64,000 nucleotides of DNA from contig SCKN01000003.1 in assembly GCA_004124385.1 (NCBI GenBank), forward strand, positions 1 to 64,000, in the 5' to 3' direction. Within the stretch, counting starts at the first letter, position 1; each line of letters starts with the position of its first letter. A model generated the notes under the pieces. The model had not been told where the DNA came from. It made no database searches and saw nothing but the letters and a program-made list of their open reading frames with translations. This DNA is from Fidelibacterota bacterium (lineage in GTDB: Bacteria > Fidelibacterota > Marinisomatia > Marinisomatales > TCS55). A program made the position numbers and the translations under genes. Below are positions 43,357-51,839 of this stretch, one piece after another.

Positions 43357-44304
43357 TTATTTTCTTTTAAGATTAAAAATACCACTAGCATTTACCCAAT
43401 ACACTTCTCCTTTGGTTACCCCTTTCCACCCACTCTCTGGAGGATTACTGTATCTTCTTGAAAAGAAAAAAAACTTACCATCTGGTGATATATAAGGGCA
43501 GAAATAAATCCAATCTTTAATTAACGGTTCTCCAAGATCAAAATAAATTGGTGTTTGCCATTTGTTATTTTCTTTAAAAGATACGGCAAACCCCTTTTCT
43601 TCAGTATAAGTGTTTGCAGTAATCAAATAACTTTCATCTGGTGAAACATAAGTACTACGTTCATTTTTTTCTGAATTTACTTCTAAACCAATATTTACTG
43701 GTGTATCAAATTTTCCATCTCCTAAATATTGAGCTCTATAAATATCTCGTTTACCAAAACTATCTGGACGGTCGGATGTAAAGTATATGCTTCCATCAGC
43801 AACAACTACTGGATATGATTCAGCATACTTTTCTGTTGATATTGGATACTCCACCTTTGAAGCTATTTGCCATTTACCTTCTATTTTTTGACTTTTATAA
43901 ATGTCTGGTTTAGAGTTGTTAGAACGATCTTCCGGACTAATCCCGAGAAAATACATTGTATTACCATCTTGAGTAATTGATGGGTCAATAGCCACGGATT
44001 TAGCATCTTGGTCAGAATACATTTGTATTGGTTGTGGTTCAGTCCAATTACTATCAATTAATTCAGAATGATGTATAACAAAGCTTCCATCAATAATTCT
44101 CGTAAAAAACAATTCAGTAAAAGAAGAGTTAAACACCGTATTTATTTCTATATCATTTGTATTAACTATTGATGGGGCAAATAATTCAGGTGTGATACCC
44201 GGTAGTTTTTGACCTAAATAGGGATTGTATGAGTTAATGGGTTTACAGCTTTGCAAAACGAAAACTAGTCCTATTATTGATAAGAAATAATACCTTCTGT
44301 TCAT
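43357..44304 (-). CDS. PD40 beta-propeller lipoprotein (cassette gene)
   Basis: 315 residues with a lipoprotein signal (MNRRYYFLSIIGLVFVLQSC). Repeated WD40-like PD40 strands follow: DPSITQDGNTMYFLG near 100, YPVVVADGSIYFTSDRPDSFGKRDIY near 165, TYVSPDESYLITA near 218 and CPYISPDGKFFFFSRRY near 268. PD40 proteins of the TolB/OmpA-linked type act at the outer membrane or surface. Function is unknown. It is the middle cassette of the integron array, 6 bp from attC site 2. Confidence 0.85.
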   Translation of the reverse strand: MNRRYYFLSIIGLVFVLQSCKPINSYNPYLGQKLPGITPELFAPSIVNTNDIEINTVFNSSFTELFFTRIIDGSFVIHHSELIDSNWTEPQPIQMYSDQDAKSVAIDPSITQDGNTMYFLGISPEDRSNNSKPDIYKSQKIEGKWQIASKVEYPISTEKYAESYPVVVADGSIYFTSDRPDSFGKRDIYRAQYLGDGKFDTPVNIGLEVNSEKNERSTYVSPDESYLITANTYTEEKGFAVSFKENNKWQTPIYFDLGEPLIKDWIYFCPYISPDGKFFFFSRRYSNPPESGWKGVTKGEVYWVNASGIFNLKRK

Positions 44305-44323
44305 ATTGTTTTATTTAAATAAT

Positions 44324-44453
44324 TGCTAACGTTTCGCAGGTATGGTTAGTTGCTGATGCATATTTTTTACTTTGTCCATAACCATAAATTTACAAATTTT
44401 TATATATTATAAATAAACTAGCCCCGGCAATTAACTATGACCTGCTGTTATAT
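44324..44453 (-). repeat. attC site 3 (after the zinc-ribbon cassette gene)
   Basis: Read on the minus strand: R'' ATATAAC (44447-44453), then a stem formed by 44427-44445 and 44336-44353. It pairs 16 of 18 with one extrahelical base, a typical attC feature. R' GTTAGCA lies at 44324-44330. The spacer between arms is about 70 nt. Confidence 0.85.
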
Positions 44454-44519
44454 ACTGTTCTGGACTTTTTTACCAAAAAGTCTTTTTCTTATCAAAATTA
44501 TAGAAAAGAAGTAAAAAGC

Positions 44520-45119
44520 TCACACCTTTTTTTTTTTGGCTTTTCTGACCACCACTTTCTTTTTAGTCTTTTTTTCCGGTTTTGGCTTTTCTGTTTCTTT
44601 TTCTGTTTCTTCTTCTAATTCCTCTGGATAATTTTTTACAGAGAGAACAGGTGTTAAAATTTCTAAAATTTTATCAAGTTTTTTGTTTAATATTCCAAAT
44701 TCTTTTGTTAATTGATCAGTGTCCTTTTTTTTATTATTTCCAAAACATTTATCACAATAAATCGGTTTCCCTTTTGTAGGTCTAAACGGGACTTCACATT
44801 CTTTTCCGCAGTTATCACACAACGCATTATGCATTACAGAATCTCTATCACCAAAACTCCTTTTTCTTGAATCTCCGCTCTTAAACTTTCTATCGCCTCT
44901 TTCTTTACCGAATTTTTTTGGATATTCATTTTGATTTCTCTCAAAACAGCTGCTGCAAAAAATAGGCTTGCCACTAGTAGGTTTAAAGGGGACTTCACAT
45001 TCTTTGCCACAATTACTACAGGTAGCTTGGTGCATCGAAGATTTTCCCGAATCGTTACCTCTTCTTTTACTGAAACCTATTGCTCTTTCAGATCTATTAT
45101 TCCCAGTATAATTTTTCAT
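44520..45119 (-). CDS. Double CxxC-x17-CxxC zinc-ribbon protein with charged tail (cassette gene)
   Basis: 199 residues. Two near-identical modules occur at about 34-60 and 97-123: ATCSNCGKECEVPFKPTSGKP then IFCSSC, and CDNCGKECEVPFRPTKGKP then IYCDKC. Each has two CxxC pairs, the layout of the TIGR04272 (CxxC_CxxC) family. The linkers are Arg/Lys/Ser-rich, a helical segment follows (about 135-160), and the C-terminus is a Lys/Glu tail ending in a basic run. This suggests nucleic-acid binding, but the function is not known. It is the first cassette of the array. Confidence 0.8.
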   Translation of the reverse strand: MKNYTGNNRSERAIGFSKRRGNDSGKSSMHQATCSNCGKECEVPFKPTSGKPIFCSSCFERNQNEYPKKFGKERGDRKFKSGDSRKRSFGDRDSVMHNALCDNCGKECEVPFRPTKGKPIYCDKCFGNNKKKDTDQLTKEFGILNKKLDKILEILTPVLSVKNYPEELEEETEKETEKPKPEKKTKKKVVVRKAKKKKV

Positions 45120-45474
45120 GATTATCCTCTCCTATAAGGTCTAATTGAATTTAAAGCTTGTTATAAATATTCTATCAAATATATGCATAGAGTAATAAAT
45201 TTAATATTTTTTTCTCATTTATTATGCCTACTTCTTTATTATTTATTTTTCTAAATCTATATTTTTCTGAGCAAGAATTTTTCTTTATTTAAAACTCCAG
45301 CCCAGAATTGAATATAACGTCTTGCTAAACCCAATAATTGCGTTTAGCGGGTTAAGTTCTCACTGTGTTTTAACCGGTGTATTGTGGGCAAAACCCATAA
45401 ATCAGTCCTTTTCATCTGAACACTTCCACTTCATGTTTTTATCGTTAAATTCAATTTCAATGTAGGTACATAAT
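45120..45474. other. Gene-free AT-rich spacer holding attC site 4
   Basis: 355 bp between the zinc-ribbon gene start and the mobA stop. It contains attC site 4 at 45312-45357, AT-rich leader sequence of the first cassette (45120-45311), and about 117 bp after mobA with no ORF or motif that I recognise. No attI-like site or promoter could be defined with confidence. Confidence 0.7.
45312..45357 (-). repeat. attC site 4 (orphan, downstream of mobA)
   Basis: Read on the minus strand: R'' ACTTAAC (45351-45357), stem GTTTAGC (plus 45342-45348) paired exactly with GCTAAAC (45324-45330), R' GTTATAT (45312-45318). At 46 bp it is shorter than the other three. Its R'' partner (GTTAAGT on the minus strand) was not found upstream of it, so its own cassette start is lost or mobA is not a true cassette. 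Confidence 0.7.
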
Positions 45475-46053
45475 TCAAGAAATAAAAAGGTCAGAAATTG
45501 CTTCATGATCTTCTGGGGTATTCATATTTAAAAAACGATCATCCTCCCCAAGTTTTACATAAGCAGTATTTAATTTTTCAAGTAATTTGAATAAACTGAA
45601 GTTTTCTCTTTGAATTTCAGAATCCAAAGTAGGTAAAATCCGTTTATGGTAAAAACCACATGTAACCTGCATTTTGTCATTGGCTATGGGAATTACAGCG
45701 TCACAATTTTCATTTCTTAATTCCCAAAGTTTTTTAAATACTTTCGAATCAATTAAAGGTAAATCACAGGATAGAAGTAGTATCCAATCTGTCTTTGCAT
45801 TATTGAATGCAGTATAAAGTCCATTGATGGGGGCTTGAATATCCAATTCGTCCTTTATGAAAGGATAGGAAATTGAGTCTGGTTTTTCCTTTCCGATCAC
45901 ATATCTATTTTCAAATCCATTACATGTACCCCATATTCGGTCAAGAATAGATCGTCCATTAATGGTGGCTTGCCATTTTGGGGATCCAAATCGTTTACTT
46001 TCTCCGCCGATCAAAATAGTTGCTGTTGCCGGAATTTTTGTGGGCTGATTCAT
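45475..46053 (-). CDS. mobA: Molybdenum cofactor guanylyltransferase
   Basis: 192 residues. The nucleotide-binding signature LIGGESKRFGSPKW (residues 14-27; usual LAGGxSxRMGxxK) and the metal-binding LLSCDLPLID near 97 identify MobA. It attaches GMP to molybdopterin to make the bis-MGD cofactor, which the molybdopterin oxidoreductase encoded nearby needs. It is divergent from the FeS/NrfD gene with 53 bp between starts. An orphan attC follows its stop, but its role ties it to the molybdenum island. Confidence 0.9.
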   Translation of the reverse strand: MNQPTKIPATATILIGGESKRFGSPKWQATINGRSILDRIWGTCNGFENRYVIGKEKPDSISYPFIKDELDIQAPINGLYTAFNNAKTDWILLLSCDLPLIDSKVFKKLWELRNENCDAVIPIANDKMQVTCGFYHKRILPTLDSEIQRENFSLFKLLEKLNTAYVKLGEDDRFLNMNTPEDHEAISDLFIS

Positions 46054-46106
46054 GTGAAGTTTTGGTTAATATTGTCCTACCCAAATATACGGGTTAAGCG
46101 CACTAA

Positions 46107-47714
46107 ATGAATTACGGATTTGTCATAGATAACAGAAAGTGTATCGGGTGTCATGCCTGTACGGTGGCGTGTAAAAGCGAATTTGATGTTCCTATCGGTG
46201 TAAACCGTACCCATGTGAAATATATTGAAAAAGGTGAATTCCCAAATTCCACCCGCGAATTTTCCGTCCATAGATGTAACCATTGCGCCGATGCACCCTG
46301 TGTGGAAATATGTCCAACCACCGCGCTTCACACCCGTGCCGACGGCATTGTTGATTTTGATAGTGATCGTTGCATTGGATGTAAATCTTGCATGCAAGCA
46401 TGTCCCTATGACGCACTTTATATTGATCCGGAAACCAATACAGCAGCGAAATGTAATTATTGTGCCCATAAGATTGATGGTGGTTACGAACCGGCTTGTG
46501 TGATTGTCTGTCCTGTAGAAGCGATAATATCAGGGGATTTGGATGATCCTGAATCGAACATTGCTTTACTGGTGGCCAATGAAGATACCATGACGCGGAA
46601 ACCGGAAAAAATGACCGATCCCAATTTGTATTATATTAAGGGTTCGAATGAAATGCTGAACCCAAATGCAACAGAAAGAGATGGTGATTATGTATGGGCC
46701 GAACAGGCAACCGGCGTCGGGCATTTTGCCAAGTATGCAGAACAGCGAGTGGCCGATTCGAATACTGAAAATTTATTGGTGCAATTGGCCATGGAAAATT
46801 CAGCCAGAACAGGGAAGTCATTTGATCAACGCGCCATTGATAATGTGGCCAAAGAAATTCAACAAGATGTGGATACAAGCGCCGCCCGCCGAGTTTATGA
46901 TACGCCCAGCAAAGGAGTGCTTTGGGGATGGGAAGTACCGGCCTATGTGTGGACAAAAGCAATAGCAACAGGCACATTTCTCATGATGGCCGTGTGGCAT
47001 TATTTCAATGGTGGCTTGGACGCTTCATCCGAAATGGCTGGACTTATAATAACACTTATATTTATGGGATTAACGGGAGCGTTGTTGGTCAAAGATATTA
47101 ACCGCCCAGATCGTTTCCTGTATGTATTACTTCGCCCACAATGGAAATCCTGGCTGGTTCGTGGCGCTTATATCATTACGGTTTTTGGCGGATTGGTTTC
47201 CTTGAAATTGTTGGACAATTATTTACAACTGGGATTCGACTGGTTGTGGATTCCGGGAATAGTCTTCGCAGGGTTAGGGGCGGTCTATACGGCATTTTTG
47301 TTTAATCAGGCTCGCGCTCGGGATTTATGGCAAACGCCCATTCAATCTGCCATACATATGTTGGTGCATGCTGTTATGGCTGGTTCGGTGGTCATGATGA
47401 TTATTGCACCGGACTCATCCCAGTGGATGGTGAATATACTCTTTTGGGGAATCGTGGCTAATATGATTATTATAGCGAAAGAAATATTATTGCCACATGA
47501 TACTCCTGACACAAAGAAAGCAATTGAGCTTATGACAAAAGGATATTATTCTAAATATTTCTGGGTGGGAATTGTTATGGGTAGTCTATTACCTATCGCT
47601 ATCCTAAATACGGTTCCAGACTTGTCGATTATTGCCGGTGGATTGGCGTTGGTCGGGATTTATTTAACAGAATTTGTGCGTATTCGTGTACCGCAAATGA
47701 TACCATTAAGTTGA
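46107..47714 (+). CDS. Fused FeS (PsrB/NrfC-like) and NrfD/PsrC-like membrane subunit
   Basis: 535 residues. The N-terminal domain (1-about 150) has four Cys clusters: CIGCHACTVAC, CNHCADAPCVEIC, CIGCKSCMQAC and CNYC...CVIVC, for four [4Fe-4S] centres. A soluble linker (about 150-265) leads to about eight membrane helices (275-530) of the NrfD/PsrC family. In most complex iron-sulfur molybdoenzymes these are two genes. It would exchange electrons between the quinone pool and the molybdopterin subunit encoded next. No signal peptide is seen, so the FeS domain faces the cytoplasm unless targeted otherwise. Polysulfide, thiosulfate or another small oxyanion is the likely partner substrate class. 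Confidence 0.9.
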   Translation: MNYGFVIDNRKCIGCHACTVACKSEFDVPIGVNRTHVKYIEKGEFPNSTREFSVHRCNHCADAPCVEICPTTALHTRADGIVDFDSDRCIGCKSCMQACPYDALYIDPETNTAAKCNYCAHKIDGGYEPACVIVCPVEAIISGDLDDPESNIALLVANEDTMTRKPEKMTDPNLYYIKGSNEMLNPNATERDGDYVWAEQATGVGHFAKYAEQRVADSNTENLLVQLAMENSARTGKSFDQRAIDNVAKEIQQDVDTSAARRVYDTPSKGVLWGWEVPAYVWTKAIATGTFLMMAVWHYFNGGLDASSEMAGLIITLIFMGLTGALLVKDINRPDRFLYVLLRPQWKSWLVRGAYIITVFGGLVSLKLLDNYLQLGFDWLWIPGIVFAGLGAVYTAFLFNQARARDLWQTPIQSAIHMLVHAVMAGSVVMMIIAPDSSQWMVNILFWGIVANMIIIAKEILLPHDTPDTKKAIELMTKGYYSKYFWVGIVMGSLLPIAILNTVPDLSIIAGGLALVGIYLTEFVRIRVPQMIPLS

Positions 47715-47725
47715 TGAAAGAATTA

Positions 47726-47792
47726 GCCACAGAGACGCAGAGCACGCAAAGTAATTTTAATATTTTTTCTGTGGACTTTGCGGCTTTGCGGC
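47726..47792. repeat. Imperfect hairpin between the two oxidoreductase genes
   Basis: The arm at 47726-47751 (GCCACAGAGACGCAGAG...) pairs imperfectly with 47769-47792 (CTGTGGACTTTGCGGC...). It belongs to a family of CTTTGCGG-type spacer palindromes with copies near 52808 and 53599. It ends 10 bp before the catalytic-subunit ATG, where no good Shine-Dalgarno is visible. Confidence 0.65.
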
Positions 47793-47802
47793 AGTAAAAA
47801 TT

Positions 47803-50658
47803 ATGAAACGCAGTTGGATAGAAACATTTTCAGAATCATTAGGGGTAATCCCAAAGATATCTGATCGACCCGATTGGTCCGAAGAATTCGTAATGGAAGG
47901 TCCCAGGGAGTTGTATAAATATCCCGACCCCAGCGAATGGGATGATTTCACAGAATTAGATGCATTGGCTTGGCCAGAGAAAAAGGAACGCCATTATTCC
48001 ATCGTTCCCACAACATGTTTTAATTGTGAATCGGCTTGTGGTTTATTGGCTTATATCGATAAAGAATCCAATGAAATTCGAAAGTTTGAAGGGAATCCCC
48101 ACCATCCCGGAAGTCGCGGACGAAATTGCGCCAAAGGTCCCGCCACTATAAATCAAATCAATGATACGGAACGGATTTTATATCCATTAAAACGAGTGGG
48201 CGAGCGTGGCGAAGGGAAGTGGGAGCGCATCACTTGGGATCAAGCATTAGATGAAATTTCAGAAAAGATTGCCACATCCTTGCGAAAAAGTAAAGTAAAA
48301 GTGGTCTACCATGTGGGGCGTCCCGGACACGAAGGCTATGCGGAGCGTGTCCTGAAAGCATGGGGAGTGGATGGCCATAATTCTCACACAAATATTTGTT
48401 CTGCCGGTGCCCGTACCGGATACGCCTTATGGCATAAATACGATCGTCCAAGCCCGGATCATACCAATGCAGAAGTGATTTTATTGGCGTCGTCTCATTT
48501 GGAAACGGGACATTATTTTAATCCACACGCCCAGCGAATTATGGAAGGTATGATGAAGGGCGCAAAGTTGATAGTCATGGATCCGCGTTTATCCAATACA
48601 GCATCCATGGCGGACGAGTGGATGCCTACTTATCCAGGCAGTGAATCAGCGGTTTATTTGGCAATGGCGAAAATCATTTTGGATGAAGGAATGTACGATC
48701 GTCATTATATGGAAAACTGGGTAAACTGGGATGAGTATCTTAAGAATTTGCATCCGAATGACCCTGTTGAGTTTGACCAATTCATTAAACGATTGAGCGA
48801 AGAATGGGAAGAATACACACCGGAATATGCAGCGCAAGAAGCCCAAATTGATGCCGATCAAATTATCCGTGTGGCACGCATGGTTGGAAAAGCAGGTAGC
48901 AAATTATCCACACATGTATGGCGGGGTGCTTCCATCGGAAATTTAGGCGGATGGCAAGTTTCGAGAACGTTACATTTATTAAATGTATTAACCGGTTCCG
49001 TTGGAACTGAAGGGGGAACATCCCCCAGTGAATGGAATAAATTTCATCCTGAATTTTTTGATTCGCCACCGGGGCCCGATGCATGGAATGAATTGGCATG
49101 GCCGAAAGAATACACATTGAATCATTATGAAATGAGTCAGATATTGCCCCATTTAATCAAGGATGGGCGCGGTTCTATGGACGTGTATTTCACCCGTGTG
49201 TTTAATCCTGTTTGGACATATCCTGACGGATTCAGTTGGATAGAAATGTTATCCGATGCAGAAAAAGTTGGCTGTCATATAGCCTTGACACCGACTTGGA
49301 ATGAGACGGCATTTTTCGCAGATTATGTATTACCCATGGGTCACGCATCCGAACGCCATGATATCAATTCTTACGAAACGCAATCCGGTGTTTGGATCGC
49401 TTTTCGTCAACCGGTGTTGCGAGAGAAAGCCCGCCGCGATGGTAAAGAAGTGGAATTCACGTATGAAGTAAACCCCGGCGAAGTCTGGGAAGAAGATGAA
49501 TTCTGGATTGAGCTTTCCTGGCGGATAGATAAAGACGGCGATTTGGGAATTCGGAAACATTTTATGAGTCCCTATCGCGATGGCAAAAAAATTAATATTG
49601 ACGAATATTATCAATACATTTTTGAGCATACAAACGGCTTACCTGAAACAGCAGAAAAAGAAGGATTAACACCTTTGGAATACATGCGAAAGTTTGGCGC
49701 TTTTATGGTGGATACTGAAGTGTATGTAAAAAATGAAGATGCTGTAAATGAAAAAACCATGAATGGTGCCACAGTTAAAGAAAATGGGCAAATTGAAAAA
49801 GATGGCAATATGATCGGAATCCAAGTAGATGGAAAGAATTATGGCGGCTTTCCCACACCATCCAAACGGCAGGAAATTTATTCTCAAACTATGGTGGATT
49901 TCGGTTATCCGGAACATGCGACGCCGGGGTATCGAATTAAAAGCCATGTCCATCCCGACGAAATGGATACGAGTAAAAATGAATGTGTTTTATTACCCAA
50001 TTTCAGATTACCCACCCATATTCATTCCCGCTCTGCCAATGCGAAATGGCTCACAGAAATTGCCCATAAAAATCCTATTTGGATTCATACCAAAGATGCG
50101 AAACGACTTGGCGTTAATAATGGTGAATTACTCAAAATCACCACACCCATTGGTTGGTTCGTGGACAAAGTTTGGGTAACAGAAGCCATCAAACCCGGCG
50201 TGGTGGCTTGTTCTCATCATATCGGTCGATGGCGCCGTCAACAGGATGCGGGAAATCGATTCATGTCCAATACGGTTGATATTCAAAATCTGGGTGATGG
50301 AAAATGGAAAATGCGCACGGTGAGTGGAGTCGAACCGTGGGAATCGAAGGACCCGGATACGAATCGTGTTTGGTGGCGCGATGGTGGCGTTCATCAAAAT
50401 ATTACCCATGCGACAAATCCTGATCCCATATCCGGCGCACATTGCTGGTTGCAGAAAGTGAGTATTTCTAAACCAAATGCAGATGAGAAATACGGCGATG
50501 TTTTCGTGGATACGAATAAATCATTTGAGCATTTTAAGAAATGGAATGGTTGGGCGAAAGAACGAGAAACACATCCGGGTGGCCTACGCAGACCACTATG
50601 GATGGGACGTCCTTTGACACCGCAAAAAAACCAATTTTATATTAATAAAGAAGAATAA
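47803..50658 (+). CDS. Molybdopterin oxidoreductase catalytic subunit (PsrA/PhsA-like)
   Basis: 951 residues. The N-terminal [4Fe-4S] motif TTCFNCESACGLL near 69-81, with a fourth Cys in GRNCAKGP near 107, opens a DMSO-reductase-family fold. The Cys in HTNICSAGARTGYA near 202 is at the position of the Mo ligand in the Cys-type members. The C-terminal molydop-binding domain spans about 730-900. There is no twin-arginine signal at the N-terminus, unlike periplasmic PsrA/PhsA. With the upstream fused FeS/NrfD subunit it forms a quinone-linked reductase or oxidase; a sulfur compound is the favoured substrate by family and the sulfur-linked TauE gene nearby. Confidence 0.88.
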   Translation: MKRSWIETFSESLGVIPKISDRPDWSEEFVMEGPRELYKYPDPSEWDDFTELDALAWPEKKERHYSIVPTTCFNCESACGLLAYIDKESNEIRKFEGNPHHPGSRGRNCAKGPATINQINDTERILYPLKRVGERGEGKWERITWDQALDEISEKIATSLRKSKVKVVYHVGRPGHEGYAERVLKAWGVDGHNSHTNICSAGARTGYALWHKYDRPSPDHTNAEVILLASSHLETGHYFNPHAQRIMEGMMKGAKLIVMDPRLSNTASMADEWMPTYPGSESAVYLAMAKIILDEGMYDRHYMENWVNWDEYLKNLHPNDPVEFDQFIKRLSEEWEEYTPEYAAQEAQIDADQIIRVARMVGKAGSKLSTHVWRGASIGNLGGWQVSRTLHLLNVLTGSVGTEGGTSPSEWNKFHPEFFDSPPGPDAWNELAWPKEYTLNHYEMSQILPHLIKDGRGSMDVYFTRVFNPVWTYPDGFSWIEMLSDAEKVGCHIALTPTWNETAFFADYVLPMGHASERHDINSYETQSGVWIAFRQPVLREKARRDGKEVEFTYEVNPGEVWEEDEFWIELSWRIDKDGDLGIRKHFMSPYRDGKKINIDEYYQYIFEHTNGLPETAEKEGLTPLEYMRKFGAFMVDTEVYVKNEDAVNEKTMNGATVKENGQIEKDGNMIGIQVDGKNYGGFPTPSKRQEIYSQTMVDFGYPEHATPGYRIKSHVHPDEMDTSKNECVLLPNFRLPTHIHSRSANAKWLTEIAHKNPIWIHTKDAKRLGVNNGELLKITTPIGWFVDKVWVTEAIKPGVVACSHHIGRWRRQQDAGNRFMSNTVDIQNLGDGKWKMRTVSGVEPWESKDPDTNRVWWRDGGVHQNITHATNPDPISGAHCWLQKVSISKPNADEKYGDVFVDTNKSFEHFKKWNGWAKERETHPGGLRRPLWMGRPLTPQKNQFYINKEE

Positions 50659-50797
50659 ATTGTCTTAATTCTTTTAGCCGAATTACCTACGTCACCCAGC
50701 TGGCTGATATGGTAATAGGCCGGTACGGTGATGTTGGAAACGACAGCATTTGCTCCCGATTCCCGATATAATAATGTCGGGATGACTTGGAATAAGA

Positions 50798-51838
50798 ATG
50801 ATAGAAAATATAATTACACCCACCCCAATTAATGGTGTGCTGGATCATTCTACGCCACCCATTATTGACCGCTTCGGTCGATCCTTCAACTATTTACGTT
50901 TAGCTCTTAATGAACAATGCAATCTTCGCTGTATCTACTGCATGCCGGAAGAAGGGATTGATTTTCGTAGCGAAGACAAGCTCCTTACTACAGAAGAAAT
51001 TTTCCGACTCATCAAAATAGGGTCCCAAATGGGTGTGTCCAAAATTCGCTTTACCGGTGGGGAACCCTTATTACGAAAAGATTTGTCTGAATTGGTTCAG
51101 TTTGCACACCAGTGCGAAGGAATAGAATCTACGCATTTAACCACAAATGGACTTTTACTTTCTAAACAAATAGATAATTTAGAAAAATCAGGATTATCCG
51201 GGATCAATATTAGTCTGGATACACTCAACCCTGAAAAATTCAAAATAATCACCAGAAGAAATGGTTTAGATCTCGTTTTAAATAGTCTCCATAAAGCCAT
51301 GGAATCCACCATTCAATCCATCAAACTGAATGTAGTCGCCCTGCGTGGTTTTAATGATGATGAACTCATGGATTTTGTAGACTTAACCGAAGAAAATGAT
51401 ATCACTGTTCGGTTCATTGAACTCATGCCATTTGATTCTCACCAGATTTGGAAGACGGGAAAATTTTATGGGGCTGATCATATTGTTGCAGATATAAAAA
51501 ACCAGGTTGATGAGTTGAATCCCATTGATGGGTCACGAACCGAACATCATATTTTTCGAGTTAACGATTATAAAGGAAAAGTGGCCGTTATCCCAGCCTA
51601 TTCACGGAGTTTGTGTGGGGCATGTAATCGAATCAGAATTACAGCGGATGGGAAATTATTGAACTGCCTATATAGCCAAGATGAAACCAATCTTCGAGAT
51701 GCAATGCGGTCCGGAAAAACAGATGAACACATTGAAAAAATGATTCGTGGGTCAATGATGAAGAAATTTAAAGACGGTTGGGAAGCGCAAAATGAGGGAA
51801 ATAATAAGCGAGAATCCATGACCCAAATAGGGGGATAA
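50798..51838 (+). CDS. moaA: GTP 3',8-cyclase
   Basis: 346 residues. The radical-SAM motif NEQCNLRCIYCMPEEG (C-x3-C-x2-C) lies near 38, FTGGEPLLRKD near 88, and the second cluster Cys in CGACNRIRITADGKLLNCLY near 270. The chain ends in the conserved Gly-Gly needed for MoaA activity. It makes the first molybdopterin intermediate with MoaC. It precedes moaCB by one base. Confidence 0.96.
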   Translation: MIENIITPTPINGVLDHSTPPIIDRFGRSFNYLRLALNEQCNLRCIYCMPEEGIDFRSEDKLLTTEEIFRLIKIGSQMGVSKIRFTGGEPLLRKDLSELVQFAHQCEGIESTHLTTNGLLLSKQIDNLEKSGLSGINISLDTLNPEKFKIITRRNGLDLVLNSLHKAMESTIQSIKLNVVALRGFNDDELMDFVDLTEENDITVRFIELMPFDSHQIWKTGKFYGADHIVADIKNQVDELNPIDGSRTEHHIFRVNDYKGKVAVIPAYSRSLCGACNRIRITADGKLLNCLYSQDETNLRDAMRSGKTDEHIEKMIRGSMMKKFKDGWEAQNEGNNKRESMTQIGG

Positions 51839-51839
51839 T

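Larger units (their letters stand above)
42063..45317 (-). mobile_element. Integron gene-cassette array without integrase (three cassettes)
   Basis: Three minus-strand genes are each followed by an attC-like palindrome. Taking the recombination point as G|TT of R' on the minus strand, the cassettes are 44330-45317 (zinc-ribbon protein), 43228-44329 (PD40 lipoprotein) and 42063-43227 (nuclease/phosphatase). In each, the R'' heptamer at the cassette end is the exact reverse complement of the R' heptamer at that cassette's own start: ATATAAC/GTTATAT, TGCTAAC/GTTAGCA and GCCTAAC/GTTAGGC. This is expected when each unit was once a circular cassette with its own attC. No intI or attI is in the window. 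The genes look more AT-rich than their neighbours. Confidence 0.85.

Noticed and set aside
43217-43495. 92-codon plus-strand ORF
   Set aside because: It lies across attC site 2 and the 3' end of the PD40 gene on the other strand; its composition follows the palindrome, and no domain is visible.
50659-50797. Spacer before moaA considered as a molybdenum-cofactor riboswitch
   Set aside because: I see only a short hairpin (50761-50782) and no set of conserved paired elements that would support a Moco riboswitch.
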